In this document: positions 55,785 through 64,000 of the stretch, one piece after another
How positions within the stretch are numbered: position 1 is the first letter of the stretch
Layout of the letters: each line of letters starts with the position of its first letter
Origin: Marinobacter adhaerens HP15
Lineage (GTDB): Bacteria; Pseudomonadota; Gammaproteobacteria; Pseudomonadales; Oleiphilaceae
NCBI RefSeq assembly: GCF_000166295.1
Contig: NC_017506.1
Location: 2,170,001 to 2,234,000, forward strand
DNA length: 64,000 nt
Direction of reading: 5' to 3'
The notes under the pieces: generated by a model
Database searches by the model: none
Seen by the model: only the letters and a program-made list of their open reading frames with translations
Told to the model about the DNA's origin: nothing
Made by a program: the position numbers and the translations under genes

Positions 55785-57533
55785 TTATCCAGACGCCCCG
55801 GCGCGCAGGAAGTGTCCGTATCCGGATTCCCTGCCCAACGCAGGTTGCACCTCACCATTCGTTACCGCAGGCCGGCCATTGATCAGCACCTCTCTGACAC
55901 AACCAGGGACACGGTTAACCATTCTTTCCAGTCCGAAGTTTTCCATCTCGCCCCATTCAACCTGCTCCAGATCCTGATCAAGGCCACGGGGATCAAGTAC
56001 CGTTATATCGGCCCGGTCCCCTACCCTGATATGACCTGCATCAACGCCAAGCCAATCTGCCTGTTCGCCGGTCAATCGGTGGACGGCACGTTCGAGGGAC
56101 ATGATTGGCTCGCCCTCCCCGTGGCTTTCATTAACCAGCTTCAGAAACCGAAGCGGCAAGTTGTAGAAGGCCATATTCCGGATGTGGGCGCCGGCATCGG
56201 AGAAGGTGATCAGCGCGCCCGGATTGGTCACCATTTTTCGGAGCCTATCCTTTCTGTGATTCCCCACCGTGGTAAACCAGCGCAGAGAACGTCCATGGGC
56301 CACCACCATGTCGAGGAAGAAATCGACAACATGGATGCCGCGGTCTGCCGCCAGTTCAGCGAAGTTTCGCCCGACGACACTCTTGTCCGGGCAATCGAGA
56401 ATGACAGCATCACCGAAATCCCGCTGCCAAACTCGCGGAGAGAGCTTTTCCTTATAGAACTTCCGGAATTTCCGGCGGTACTGTTCGTCCTTGAGGAGAT
56501 CGTTGCGCTCAAGCTGATCCCGAATATCCAGGGCCATTTCACCGGCACCGAATTCTTCGAACAGCACGATATCCATGCCATCGGCATAGACCGTGAACGG
56601 TGTCGGGAGCAGCTGCCAGCGAAAATTACCTCCAAAGCTGTTGGCCAGCCATCCGACCAGACTCGCCATTGGTTTGACCGTGGGGTTACCCTTGAGGTCG
56701 ATCATCGCAATGAGGGTTGTTTTCAGCGGCTTTCTCAACCAGCCCAGGGTCTCTTTCAGGTACTGGGTCACCTGCAACGGATTGGCCGCATTCGGTGCGC
56801 CCTGGTGCACCCGCCCGTACCGGCGCAAAAGTGCATTCAGACGGCTGACCTCCCGCCAGCGGGCGTAAGTGCTTGGCAGGCTCTTGGACCACTCCCGATC
56901 ACCGTCCACCTTGTCCCATTTCAGGCACATGGTGGAAAGACCGAGGAATCCTTCCTGCAGCGCCTCCTCCAGCAGAGCCTCCATTTTTTGCTGTTCTTCG
57001 GGAGTCGGCGTCACGTTTCTGTCAGTGGCGCGATGAAGACCCATCACGGCGGTTCTCAGATCACTGTGGCCGAGAAAGCTGATGACATTGGGCCCCAGTG
57101 GATGCTGGTCCATGAACGCCACCCACTCTTTTGGTGTCTGCCAGGACTTGTGCTGCTTCAGAATGGGCAGCACTTTTTCCCTCGGGACCGTTTCCACCCG
57201 GGTAAAAATATCCGAGGCGTCCTCCGGATCGGAACAGACCATGCTCAGGGAACAACTGCCGATCAGCACCGTGGTGACACCGTGACGCACGGATTCAGAC
57301 AGGGACGGCGCTACCAGCAACTCGGCATCGTAATGGGTATGGGTATCGAGAAATCCCGGCGTTACCCAGCAACCGCTGGCGTCAATCGTGCGCGTCGCAA
57401 GGCCGGGTTCGGGCTGCTGGTCAAAGACTTCGGCAACCCGCCCATCTTTGATGCCAACATGGGCGATGCGTGAGGGGCCGCCGGTACCGTCAAAGTAGCG
57501 GCCGCCGACAATAAGCGTATCGAACTGGTTCAC
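55785..57533 (-). CDS. N-acyl-D-amino-acid deacylase-like amidohydrolase
   Basis: A 582-residue metal-dependent hydrolase of the amidohydrolase-3 class. The start MNQFDTLIVGGRYFDGTGG and the metal site DTHTHYDAELL (about 60-70) are typical, followed by a TIM-barrel and C-terminal beta domain with TFSDAGAHIRNM and GDRADITVLD. D-aminoacylases have such sequences, but dihydropyrimidinase-like and cyclic-imide relatives cannot be excluded, so the substrate is uncertain. Confidence 0.8.
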   Translation of the reverse strand: MNQFDTLIVGGRYFDGTGGPSRIAHVGIKDGRVAEVFDQQPEPGLATRTIDASGCWVTPGFLDTHTHYDAELLVAPSLSESVRHGVTTVLIGSCSLSMVCSDPEDASDIFTRVETVPREKVLPILKQHKSWQTPKEWVAFMDQHPLGPNVISFLGHSDLRTAVMGLHRATDRNVTPTPEEQQKMEALLEEALQEGFLGLSTMCLKWDKVDGDREWSKSLPSTYARWREVSRLNALLRRYGRVHQGAPNAANPLQVTQYLKETLGWLRKPLKTTLIAMIDLKGNPTVKPMASLVGWLANSFGGNFRWQLLPTPFTVYADGMDIVLFEEFGAGEMALDIRDQLERNDLLKDEQYRRKFRKFYKEKLSPRVWQRDFGDAVILDCPDKSVVGRNFAELAADRGIHVVDFFLDMVVAHGRSLRWFTTVGNHRKDRLRKMVTNPGALITFSDAGAHIRNMAFYNLPLRFLKLVNESHGEGEPIMSLERAVHRLTGEQADWLGVDAGHIRVGDRADITVLDPRGLDQDLEQVEWGEMENFGLERMVNRVPGCVREVLINGRPAVTNGEVQPALGRESGYGHFLRAGASG

Positions 57534-57631
57534 CGTGCCAGTCTCCTTTTTGTTTTTATGTGCCGTCAGTCTAGCCAGCCAAACGTGATATGTCCTCTCA
57601 TTTTAGCCGGCGGACCGTGCAATGCAGGCCA

Positions 57632-58837
57632 TTAACGAAGACGGATACGGCTGCCGTCTTCAAGCTGACGATCCGGGTGTCGGACGACGTTGTCTGCCTC
57701 AGTCAATCCTTCCTGGATAACTGTATGAAATCCGTTTGTGCGACCGACCGACACGTCTGTCAGAACCGCAATGTCATCGACAGCGCGGAATACCTGGTGC
57801 TGCCCATCAGTGACAAAGATGGCGGATTCCGGAACCTGAAGGACATTGTCGGAACGCCAGAGCAGAAACTCGGCGTCTACCCGATAGCCGTCCCCCAGGC
57901 TTTGCCAGGCATCAGCAGGACTGGTGATATCCGCAACCACCTGTACCCGCCTTTCTTCCACACCCAGGGCCGACACGTCCTCGAATCCAACCGGCTCAAC
58001 GCGCCGGACGGTAGCGTCCAGGGTGCCTCCACCCCACCCGGTGAGGCGCGTCACCATACCGGGTTGAAGATTGACGGCATCAAAACTCAATACATCCACA
58101 ACCACCTCAAGCGCCCCGGGATCCCCCAGTTCCAGAATGGCTTCACCGGCCTGAATCACACCCTCGCTTTTTCGCACAATTCCCAACACAGAGCCGTTTA
58201 CAGGGGACCTGACCGGCACACGTTCAACCGCTCCATCACCGTTCGCACGCGCGGCAGACACCTCAAGGCGGGTTCGGGCCGCTGCCAGTTCGTGGGCCAT
58301 CACTTCTTCGTCAAAGCGCGCGGAACGCAGAATGGCCTGGGTTCTGGCCGCAGCGGCCCGGGCCTGCTGCAAACGCTCGTCGGAAACAAAACGATCATCA
58401 CTGAGCGCCTGTAGGCGGGCCAACTCACGCACGGCAAGGTCTGCTTCAGCCTCGGCCGCCGCCACTTTTTGACGAGTGGAGTTCAGCGCCGAGCGGGCCG
58501 ACTGCACCTTGGCCTCCGCTTCGGCCCGACTTCGGGCATCAAGGGTGCTGGCAGGCATGGGGTCAACCTCCGTCAGCAGCTCTCCCGGAATTACCGGATC
58601 CCCCACTTCCAGCAATACCCTGTGCAGATAGCCGGCAACCGGTGATGAAACCACGTATCGGTCACGCACCCGCGTTTTGCCCTCCTCCTTGATAGTGATT
58701 TCCATGGGGCCACGGGTTACCGGCGCCAGATCCACCCAGACCGGATCCGGTCGGATCGTGACCACAACTGCAACACTGGCGAGCATTACAAACACCCCCC
58801 AGAACAACCATTTTCCGGCAAACCCTTTTTTCGCCAT
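57632..58837 (-). CDS. Periplasmic adaptor (HlyD/MacA-type membrane fusion protein)
   Basis: A 401-residue adaptor with one N-terminal membrane helix (about 10-27, LFWGVFVMLASVAVVV), a lipoyl half-motif (SSPVAGYLHRVLLEVGDPV), a long coiled coil (about 95-190, rich in AEAEAK and LARLQ) and a beta-barrel domain. It joins an inner-membrane transporter to an outer-membrane exit duct. Encoded 32 bases downstream of an FtsX-type permease, the MacA position of a MacAB-like system. No TolC-type gene is nearby. Confidence 0.88.
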   Translation of the reverse strand: MAKKGFAGKWLFWGVFVMLASVAVVVTIRPDPVWVDLAPVTRGPMEITIKEEGKTRVRDRYVVSSPVAGYLHRVLLEVGDPVIPGELLTEVDPMPASTLDARSRAEAEAKVQSARSALNSTRQKVAAAEAEADLAVRELARLQALSDDRFVSDERLQQARAAAARTQAILRSARFDEEVMAHELAAARTRLEVSAARANGDGAVERVPVRSPVNGSVLGIVRKSEGVIQAGEAILELGDPGALEVVVDVLSFDAVNLQPGMVTRLTGWGGGTLDATVRRVEPVGFEDVSALGVEERRVQVVADITSPADAWQSLGDGYRVDAEFLLWRSDNVLQVPESAIFVTDGQHQVFRAVDDIAVLTDVSVGRTNGFHTVIQEGLTEADNVVRHPDRQLEDGSRIRLR

Positions 58838-58869
58838 AACCTCAGTTCACTCCCCGATTGCTTTCGCAC

Positions 58870-61251
58870 CTATTCCCGTGTTTTCAACACCGCTACCAGA
58901 TCCAGCCGTTTCAGGCGCCACCAGGCAATGGCCCCGGAAGCGATCGCCGATACCACCACGACCAACGCGGACATGCCAAGTGTCTGGCTGGTGATCGTCA
59001 AGGGCACCCGATACAGTTCGGTTTGCATGGCAGTAACAATCATGAGAGCCAGACCCTGGCCAATCAGCCAACCGAGGGGAATGCCCAGAAACAGCAAAAG
59101 CGCAACCTCTCCCAACAATATATGCGCAACTTCATTCTGGGTGTATCCCAGCACTCTCAGGCTCGCCAACTCCCGACCTTTTTCCGCCAGTGAAATCCGG
59201 ATCGTGTTGTAGACCACTCCAAAAGCGATGATTCCGCCCATCAAGCTGTTGAAAAAGGTGAACGTCAGGAAGGTTCTCGCCAGGGTGTCGTAGAAGCTGT
59301 CGAGCATGGCCTGCCGGATGCTCAGGCCAAGCACTCCCGGGGTTTCGCGAAGACTGTTATAAACTTCCGAAGCCTTGTCCGGGTCCAGGTTGATCAGAGC
59401 CTGATTGATCAGGGGCCCGTCCCCCAGTGCCCGGTTGAGGGCATCCAGATCCATGTAGGCACCAACCCCGAGAAACTCGCTGGTGATACCGGCGACCGGA
59501 ACCATAACCGTTCGGCGGTCGCCCTCCAGGAGCTCCAGCTGCAGAACATCTCCCGGACCGACACCCAGTTCATCGGCCAGAAAATCGGTCAACAACAACC
59601 CCTCCCTGGGGAGCGGAACCGGCTGCAGGTCACTGTCGATGACAAATTGCAGGCGCGCCTCGGAGGGTATTCCGGTGACTGCGCTTCGCCACTCCCGATG
59701 GCCGGAAACAAGACGTGCCGGGACCGAGCGTCGCCCCTCCACGTAACGTATCCCGGCTTGCCGCTGCAAGCCGAACAACGCCGCGCTGTTCACCGGATCA
59801 ATAAAGGTCGCGGACAGATCCTGTTGCTGAACCCGTGCAAACTGCGTGTGGACCATCAGGGACACCGAGTCGAACTGGAAGTTTCCCACCATCACGATGG
59901 CAGTGGCCATAGCGACCCCAGTCATGGATAACAGGGTCCGAACCGGACGACGGGAGAGCTGGCGCACGATCATTCGGGAGGGCTGGGCGAAACGGATTCC
60001 CGAGAGCAGCTTTTCCACTATGGTCACCCGGTACCTGGCGGGCCCCTCAGGCCTCATGGCTTCAGCGGGTGGCAGTGCCGCTGCCTGCCTGATGGCTCGC
60101 CAGGCTCCGAGCCAGGCGACCACAATTGTCATCAACCCCAGCAGCACAACCCATGCGGGGTCAATGCGAAACAACAGCCCCGGAAAGCGGTAATAATCCA
60201 TGTACAGTTCGCCGAGAGAGCGTCCAAGCCATAGGCCAAGGCCAAGCCCCGCCAGCAAACCGATGACGGCAATCACGATGACCAGTTTGCTGTAATGCCA
60301 GGCGATCTGACGGTTGCTATAGCCGAAGGCCTTGAGTACCGCGACGATATCCCGTTGGGTGCTGATCAGACGGCCAATCACCACATTCAACAAAAACATG
60401 GCGACACTCATGAAAATGAGGGGGAAAACCGTCGCCATGGTTTTCAACTGATTGAGCTCGTCACTCAGAAAACGGTGGGAAAACTGGTCGTCCCGGCCAA
60501 AAGCCCCCGTTGCCCCATACCGGGCCAGCAATCGATCCAGAGCATCAATGACGGAGGCAGCAGAATGGCCAGGTTTGAGCGTCACCACCAGGCTGTTGAA
60601 AGCGCCCCGCATATCCATGGCGGATTCCAGGGACTCTCTGTTCATCCAGAGAACACCATACCGCTGATAGTCCGGCAGCATACCGCCCGGAGGAATGACG
60701 TAGATGAATTCCGGTGACTCAACAATGCCGGTTATCGTAAGAGCCTGCCGGCGGCCGTTGATAATGGCTTCAAACTGATCTCCCAGAACCAACTCATGCG
60801 CTTCGGCAAAGCTTCCGATAACTGCGATCTCCTGGCTTCGACCAGCAGCCGGGAGCCGTCCCTGGCGAATAAAAAGGCGGTTAACGTCAGGCTGACCTTC
60901 CGGCGGAACAGACACCAGGCGAGCCGACACCGGATCCGGAAACCCGGGTATTTCCAGTTTCGCAGCGCCTTCGACCCTCCCCTCGTACCTGGCGATACCA
61001 GGCAGCGCAGCGATGTCCTTGAGAGTATGGCGTGGAGCCCGTTTGACCGGCGCAAAGACCTCGGCAAATTCGTGTTGTTCGTAATACTGGGCTCTGGTTG
61101 CCAACAGCGATGAATAGTTCACGAGAGACATCACGCACACGCCCACGCCTCCGGCAATAACCAGTGCGATGGCCAGTACCTGGCCGCGCATCTGCCAGAG
61201 TTCCCGCCGTAACTTTACGTTCAGAACCGTGTTCAATCCCTTCGGCGACAT
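58870..61251 (-). CDS. FtsX-domain ABC transporter permease
   Basis: A 793-residue permease with two FtsX-type halves: membrane segments at about 18-38, 260-400 (three), 435-455, and 660-790 (three), with two large periplasmic domains between. The start [24 protein letters not shown] and the last segment are typical of the ten-helix predicted permease family rather than the four-helix MacB. It works with the ATPase upstream (21 bases) and the adaptor downstream. The substrate is not known. Confidence 0.88.
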   Translation of the reverse strand: MSPKGLNTVLNVKLRRELWQMRGQVLAIALVIAGGVGVCVMSLVNYSSLLATRAQYYEQHEFAEVFAPVKRAPRHTLKDIAALPGIARYEGRVEGAAKLEIPGFPDPVSARLVSVPPEGQPDVNRLFIRQGRLPAAGRSQEIAVIGSFAEAHELVLGDQFEAIINGRRQALTITGIVESPEFIYVIPPGGMLPDYQRYGVLWMNRESLESAMDMRGAFNSLVVTLKPGHSAASVIDALDRLLARYGATGAFGRDDQFSHRFLSDELNQLKTMATVFPLIFMSVAMFLLNVVIGRLISTQRDIVAVLKAFGYSNRQIAWHYSKLVIVIAVIGLLAGLGLGLWLGRSLGELYMDYYRFPGLLFRIDPAWVVLLGLMTIVVAWLGAWRAIRQAAALPPAEAMRPEGPARYRVTIVEKLLSGIRFAQPSRMIVRQLSRRPVRTLLSMTGVAMATAIVMVGNFQFDSVSLMVHTQFARVQQQDLSATFIDPVNSAALFGLQRQAGIRYVEGRRSVPARLVSGHREWRSAVTGIPSEARLQFVIDSDLQPVPLPREGLLLTDFLADELGVGPGDVLQLELLEGDRRTVMVPVAGITSEFLGVGAYMDLDALNRALGDGPLINQALINLDPDKASEVYNSLRETPGVLGLSIRQAMLDSFYDTLARTFLTFTFFNSLMGGIIAFGVVYNTIRISLAEKGRELASLRVLGYTQNEVAHILLGEVALLLFLGIPLGWLIGQGLALMIVTAMQTELYRVPLTITSQTLGMSALVVVVSAIASGAIAWWRLKRLDLVAVLKTRE

Positions 61252-61272
61252 CGCTGTTACTCTTCAGTACCG

Positions 61273-62004
61273 TTACCAGGACAATGTACGGGGATCCTGG
61301 CGACGCTCATTAAGAAGCTCACCGCTGATGTTGCCGTCCGAGAGCGTTATCACGCGATCCGCCATGCCGGCGATGGAAGCATTGTGGGTAATGATGACGG
61401 TAGTCGTGCCGGTCTCCCGGTTGGCTTTGTCCAGTGCCTCGAGCACCAATACGCCGGTGGCGGAATCGAGGGCGCCGGTTGGCTCGTCGCACAGGAGTAC
61501 ATCCGGTCGTTTGGCAATGGCCCGGGCAATGGCAACGCGCTGCTGTTCACCACCGGAAAGCTGGGCCGGAAAATGGTCAATGCGGCTCTTGAGCCCAACC
61601 AGTTCAAGTGCCTCTTCCGGCGTCATTGGATTGGTCGCTATCTCGGTCACTGCCGCCACATTTTCCCTGGCGGTGAGGCTGGGAATGAGATTATAGAACT
61701 GGAACACGAAACCCACGTGTTCACGGCGATAACGGGTGAGTTCGCGGTCGCCGGCAGCACTGAGATCAAAATCCCGATACCGGACCTCGCCGGTCGATGG
61801 CACATCCAGCCCGCCAAGAATGTTAAGGAGTGTGGATTTGCCAGAACCGGAAGCGCCCAGCATGACGACCAGTTCGCCGCCATAGAGATCCAGATCTACG
61901 CCACGGAGGGCATGAACCTGAACCTCCCCCTGATCATAGGTTTTCGTCAGGCCCCGGGTCTGGAATACGGCCGAGCCGGTCGTGGATGCCTGCAGTGGCT
62001 CCAT
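61273..62004 (-). CDS. ABC transporter ATPase of the MacB/LolD type
   Basis: A 243-residue ATPase from ATG 62004. Walker A is GASGSGKST (50-58), then the signature [16 protein letters not shown], Walker [12 protein letters not shown] and the switch histidine in ITHN (here [11 protein letters not shown]). It powers the neighbouring FtsX-type permease. It begins eight bases after the stop of the DksA-type gene; a longer start at 62037 would lie inside that gene. Confidence 0.9.
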   Translation of the reverse strand: MEPLQASTTGSAVFQTRGLTKTYDQGEVQVHALRGVDLDLYGGELVVMLGASGSGKSTLLNILGGLDVPSTGEVRYRDFDLSAAGDRELTRYRREHVGFVFQFYNLIPSLTARENVAAVTEIATNPMTPEEALELVGLKSRIDHFPAQLSGGEQQRVAIARAIAKRPDVLLCDEPTGALDSATGVLVLEALDKANRETGTTTVIITHNASIAGMADRVITLSDGNISGELLNERRQDPRTLSW

Positions 62005-62012
62005 GGTGTCAC

Positions 62013-62333
62013 TCAGTCTTCGGCACAGTCCACGCAAACCGTGGTATATGGCAGAACCTGCAAGCGGCGTGGGTCAATGGCCTCGCCGCAGGATTCGCAT
62101 TCGTCACCCACACCGTTATCAATCCGAGCCAGTGCGTGTTCAATCTGAGCGAGTTCGGAACGGGTTTCGGTTTCCAGCGAATCGACCACTTCGTCGTTCT
62201 GGGTCTGGGTAGCCTGCTCCTCGAAATCCTTGTCTAACGCGCCCCCTTCCCGATGCTGATGCGCCTCATAACGGGAAAGTCTGGCCGTCAGGTCGGCTCT
62301 CAGTGTTTCAAGTTCGGATTTCCGGTTGGTCAT
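62013..62333 (-). CDS. TraR/DksA-type zinc-finger protein
   Basis: A 106-residue protein. The N-terminal 60 residues are a helical, charged coiled coil ([20 protein letters not shown]), and the C-terminus carries a four-cysteine zinc finger [13 protein letters not shown]...CVDC. Shorter than DksA (about 150) and similar to the DksA-like YbiI/TraR group that binds the RNA polymerase secondary channel. The ATG at 62333 has an AGGAGGCGCC ribosome site. It leads the efflux operon and is divergent from the phasin gene. Confidence 0.87.
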   Translation of the reverse strand: MTNRKSELETLRADLTARLSRYEAHQHREGGALDKDFEEQATQTQNDEVVDSLETETRSELAQIEHALARIDNGVGDECESCGEAIDPRRLQVLPYTTVCVDCAED

Positions 62334-62476
62334 ATGGCGCCTCCTGCCTTGCCGGGAAAACATGTTCCTACAGTAAAGCATAAGCTGAACCCGGGATTGA
62401 TGCTTGTCAAAATTGCGTCACGCAGGATGAGGCAGAATAGAATTCCATCAAATCCATACGCAAAGGAGTTGTGACC

Positions 62477-62809
62477 ATGAACACCGAGCTTTTCGAAAAA
62501 GCGACCCGTCTGAACGAAACCCTGTTCGAGCAATTTGGCAAGGCTGCAGAAATGCAGATGAACGCCTTCCGACGTTATGCCGATGTCACCATGGAGCAGG
62601 CTAAAAAGGTGTCTGAGGTCCGTGATCTGGAGAGCCTGAAAAGCCTGACTGGCGACCAGGCGGAGACCCTGAAATCACTGAGCGAGCAGTTCACCGCAGA
62701 TTGGAAAGCCTGGCAGGACTACTTCAACGAAAGCAGGGAGCAGATTCAGAAGGTGTTCGAGAAAGCACCCGAGGCATCGGCCAAGCCCGGCCCGAAAACC
62801 GCCAAATAA
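62477..62809 (+). CDS. Phasin-family PHA granule protein
   Basis: A 110-residue helical protein with the phasin pattern: ATRLNETLFEQFGKAAEMQMNAFRRYADVTMEQ, a middle helix, and WQDYFNESREQIQKVFEKA. Phasins coat polyhydroxyalkanoate granules. An AAGGAG site nine bases before ATG 62477 supports this start over GTG 62471. The synthase gene follows by nine bases, so granule coat and polymerase are likely coexpressed. Confidence 0.9.
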   Translation: MNTELFEKATRLNETLFEQFGKAAEMQMNAFRRYADVTMEQAKKVSEVRDLESLKSLTGDQAETLKSLSEQFTADWKAWQDYFNESREQIQKVFEKAPEASAKPGPKTAK

Positions 62810-62818
62810 GGGATAGTT

Positions 62819-64000
62819 ATGTTCGGTCTGGATACGCTCGGGAAAGCAGTAGGTCAGCTCGTCAACGGCTTCGAAACCAACGTCCGCCAGGGACAGCAGC
62901 AACTGGAGAAAGCATTCGGAGATGCTGGCGTCCTGGATGCCGCAACGCTCTCCACGATAACGGAAATGTCGGATGCCTACCGCACAATGGCCGAAGATCT
63001 GCTCCTGCATCCGCTCCGGTTTGCAGGAGCGGAACTGGATCTGGCCCGCAAACATGCCGCGCTGGGGTACTACACCCTTGCACGGCTCGTGGGCAAGGAC
63101 AAGAAGCCCGTTGTCGAACCAGAGGCCGACGACCGACGCTTCCAGGCCGAGGAGTGGCACAAGCATCTGCCTTTTGATGTCCTCCACCAGGCCTATCTGA
63201 TCAACTCACAGGCCTTTCTGAACTGGGCGGCCGGCATGGAAGGGATTCCCCCGGCAGGACGGGACCAGATGCTGTTCTACGCCCGACACCTGACCAGCGC
63301 ACTGTCGCCATCGAATTTCCCCGCCACGAATCCGGAAGTGCTCAGGATTACGTGGGAACGCAAAGGGATGAACCTGATTGACGGTGGACGGCAGCTGATC
63401 GAAGACCTGCGGCAGAATCCTTCCCTGTTCAATGTTGGGATGACAGATCGCTCTGCCTTTGAGGTAGGACGTAATCTGGCAACTACCCCTGGCAAGGTCG
63501 TGTTCCAGAACGAACTGATGCAGTTGATCCAGTACTCGCCAACAACAGAGACCGTCAGCAAACGCCCGTTGCTGATTGTTCCGCCATGGATCAACAAGTA
63601 CTACATCCTGGACCTCACCGCCAGGAACTCCTTTATCCAGTGGTTGGTCAACCAGGGACAGACTGTTTTTATTATTTCCTGGCGAAATCCCGGGCCCTCC
63701 CTGCGGGACAAAGGCTGGGAAGACTACATGGAACTCGGGCCACTGGCGGCCATGGATGCGGTTACCGAAGCCACCGGCGAAGACCAGATGAATCTGATCG
63801 GCTATTGCATCGGTGGCACCCTGCTGGGCTCAACATTGGCCTGGCTCAAGAAAAAAGGCCGTGATCCGGTAGCCAGTGCTACCTATCTGACGACACTTCT
63901 GGACTTCTCGGACCCTGGCGGAATCGGTGTCTTCATCAACGATCACTCGATCCGGGGTATTGAGAAAATGCTGGAGCGCAAGGGCTACCTGGACGGCCGC
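62819..64000 (+). CDS. phaC: Class I poly(3-hydroxyalkanoate) synthase, 3' end outside window
   Basis: Polymerises 3-hydroxyacyl-CoA into storage polyester. The visible 394 residues (no stop before the edge) start MFGLDTLGKAVGQLVNGFE and contain the N-terminal synthase domain (about 100-250), the PPWINKYYILDL block, and the lipase-like box GYCIGG with nucleophile Cys330. The catalytic Asp and His lie beyond base 64000. Class I is favoured by the missing phaE partner and the expected length of about 560-600. Confidence 0.93.
   Translation, partial: MFGLDTLGKAVGQLVNGFETNVRQGQQQLEKAFGDAGVLDAATLSTITEMSDAYRTMAEDLLLHPLRFAGAELDLARKHAALGYYTLARLVGKDKKPVVEPEADDRRFQAEEWHKHLPFDVLHQAYLINSQAFLNWAAGMEGIPPAGRDQMLFYARHLTSALSPSNFPATNPEVLRITWERKGMNLIDGGRQLIEDLRQNPSLFNVGMTDRSAFEVGRNLATTPGKVVFQNELMQLIQYSPTTETVSKRPLLIVPPWINKYYILDLTARNSFIQWLVNQGQTVFIISWRNPGPSLRDKGWEDYMELGPLAAMDAVTEATGEDQMNLIGYCIGGTLLGSTLAWLKKKGRDPVASATYLTTLLDFSDPGGIGVFINDHSIRGIEKMLERKGYLDGR

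Noticed and set aside
55812..57473. 553-residue open frame on the plus strand
   Set aside because: It lies antisense to the amidohydrolase gene, has no recognisable motifs and no ribosome site; the minus-strand gene has clear metal-binding motifs.
57590..58414. 274-residue plus-strand open frame
   Set aside because: It is antisense to the efflux adaptor gene, which has a membrane helix, lipoyl motif and coiled coil.

Overview
The window looks like a chromosomal core segment of a marine gammaproteobacterium close to Marinobacter. This is inferred from protein resemblance, a GC content in the mid to upper fifties, and gene orders shared with Pseudomonas and Marinobacter (PilZ-lolC-lolD, aat-bpt-infA, clpA-clpS/cspD, ccoNOQP-ccoGHIS, phasin-phaC). 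I see no prophage, insertion sequence, tRNA, rRNA or CRISPR array. Coding density is high, most gaps are under 250 bases, and no gene is clearly broken. The last gene (phaC) runs off the right edge.

Layout. 0-2.7 kb: lipoprotein-release transporter genes (lolC, lolD) opposite a PilZ protein. 2.8-7.2 kb: a small secreted protein, the agmatine-to-putrescine pair aguA-aguB behind a promoter with an operator-like palindrome, a lone MoxR ATPase, and trxB. 7.2-12.5 kb: a long inverted-repeat element, then a protein-turnover block (aat, bpt, infA, clpA, clpS) with cspD divergent from clpS. 12.6-19.2 kb: RNA and nucleotide genes (rluE, nudJ, mnmA, hflD, purB, roxA) and a two-part GNAT protein. 19.2-24.1 kb: a LysR regulator, an unrecognised membrane-anchored protein, a hybrid histidine kinase with a possible extra pseudo-receiver, and a glutathione peroxidase. 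24.3-30.1 kb: alaA, an unrecognised protein, htpX, pdxB, rhlB and epmC. 30.2-36.5 kb: dsbD, tusA, a monooxygenase-fold protein, rlmM, a 7TM diguanylate cyclase and a small alpha/beta hydrolase.

36.7-45.4 kb is the cbb3 oxidase region: ccoNOQP (structural) and ccoG-fixH-ccoI-ccoS plus a SafE-like membrane protein (assembly and copper supply). It is preceded by two ANR/FNR-like boxes placed correctly for oxygen control. 45.4-48.8 kb: ttcA, a TetR regulator, a DnaJ-related protein and a secreted polysaccharide deacetylase. 48.8-53.4 kb is a four-gene minus-strand envelope operon: a C39-type cysteine protease, a FapF-like barrel, a FadL-like barrel and a MalM-like lipoprotein. It resembles part of the Fap functional-amyloid machinery, but no amyloid subunit gene is nearby. 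This is the most promising candidate for an undescribed system here. 53.6-57.5 kb: a DASS-family anion transporter, a DUF2238 membrane protein and an N-acyl-D-amino-acid deacylase-like amidohydrolase. 57.6-62.3 kb: a MacAB-like efflux operon led by a small DksA/TraR-type zinc-finger gene. 62.4-64.0 kb: a phasin and the start of a class I PHA synthase.

All functions come from reading motifs and overall resemblance; no database search was possible. Promoter, operator and hairpin calls are visual and lower in confidence than the gene calls.
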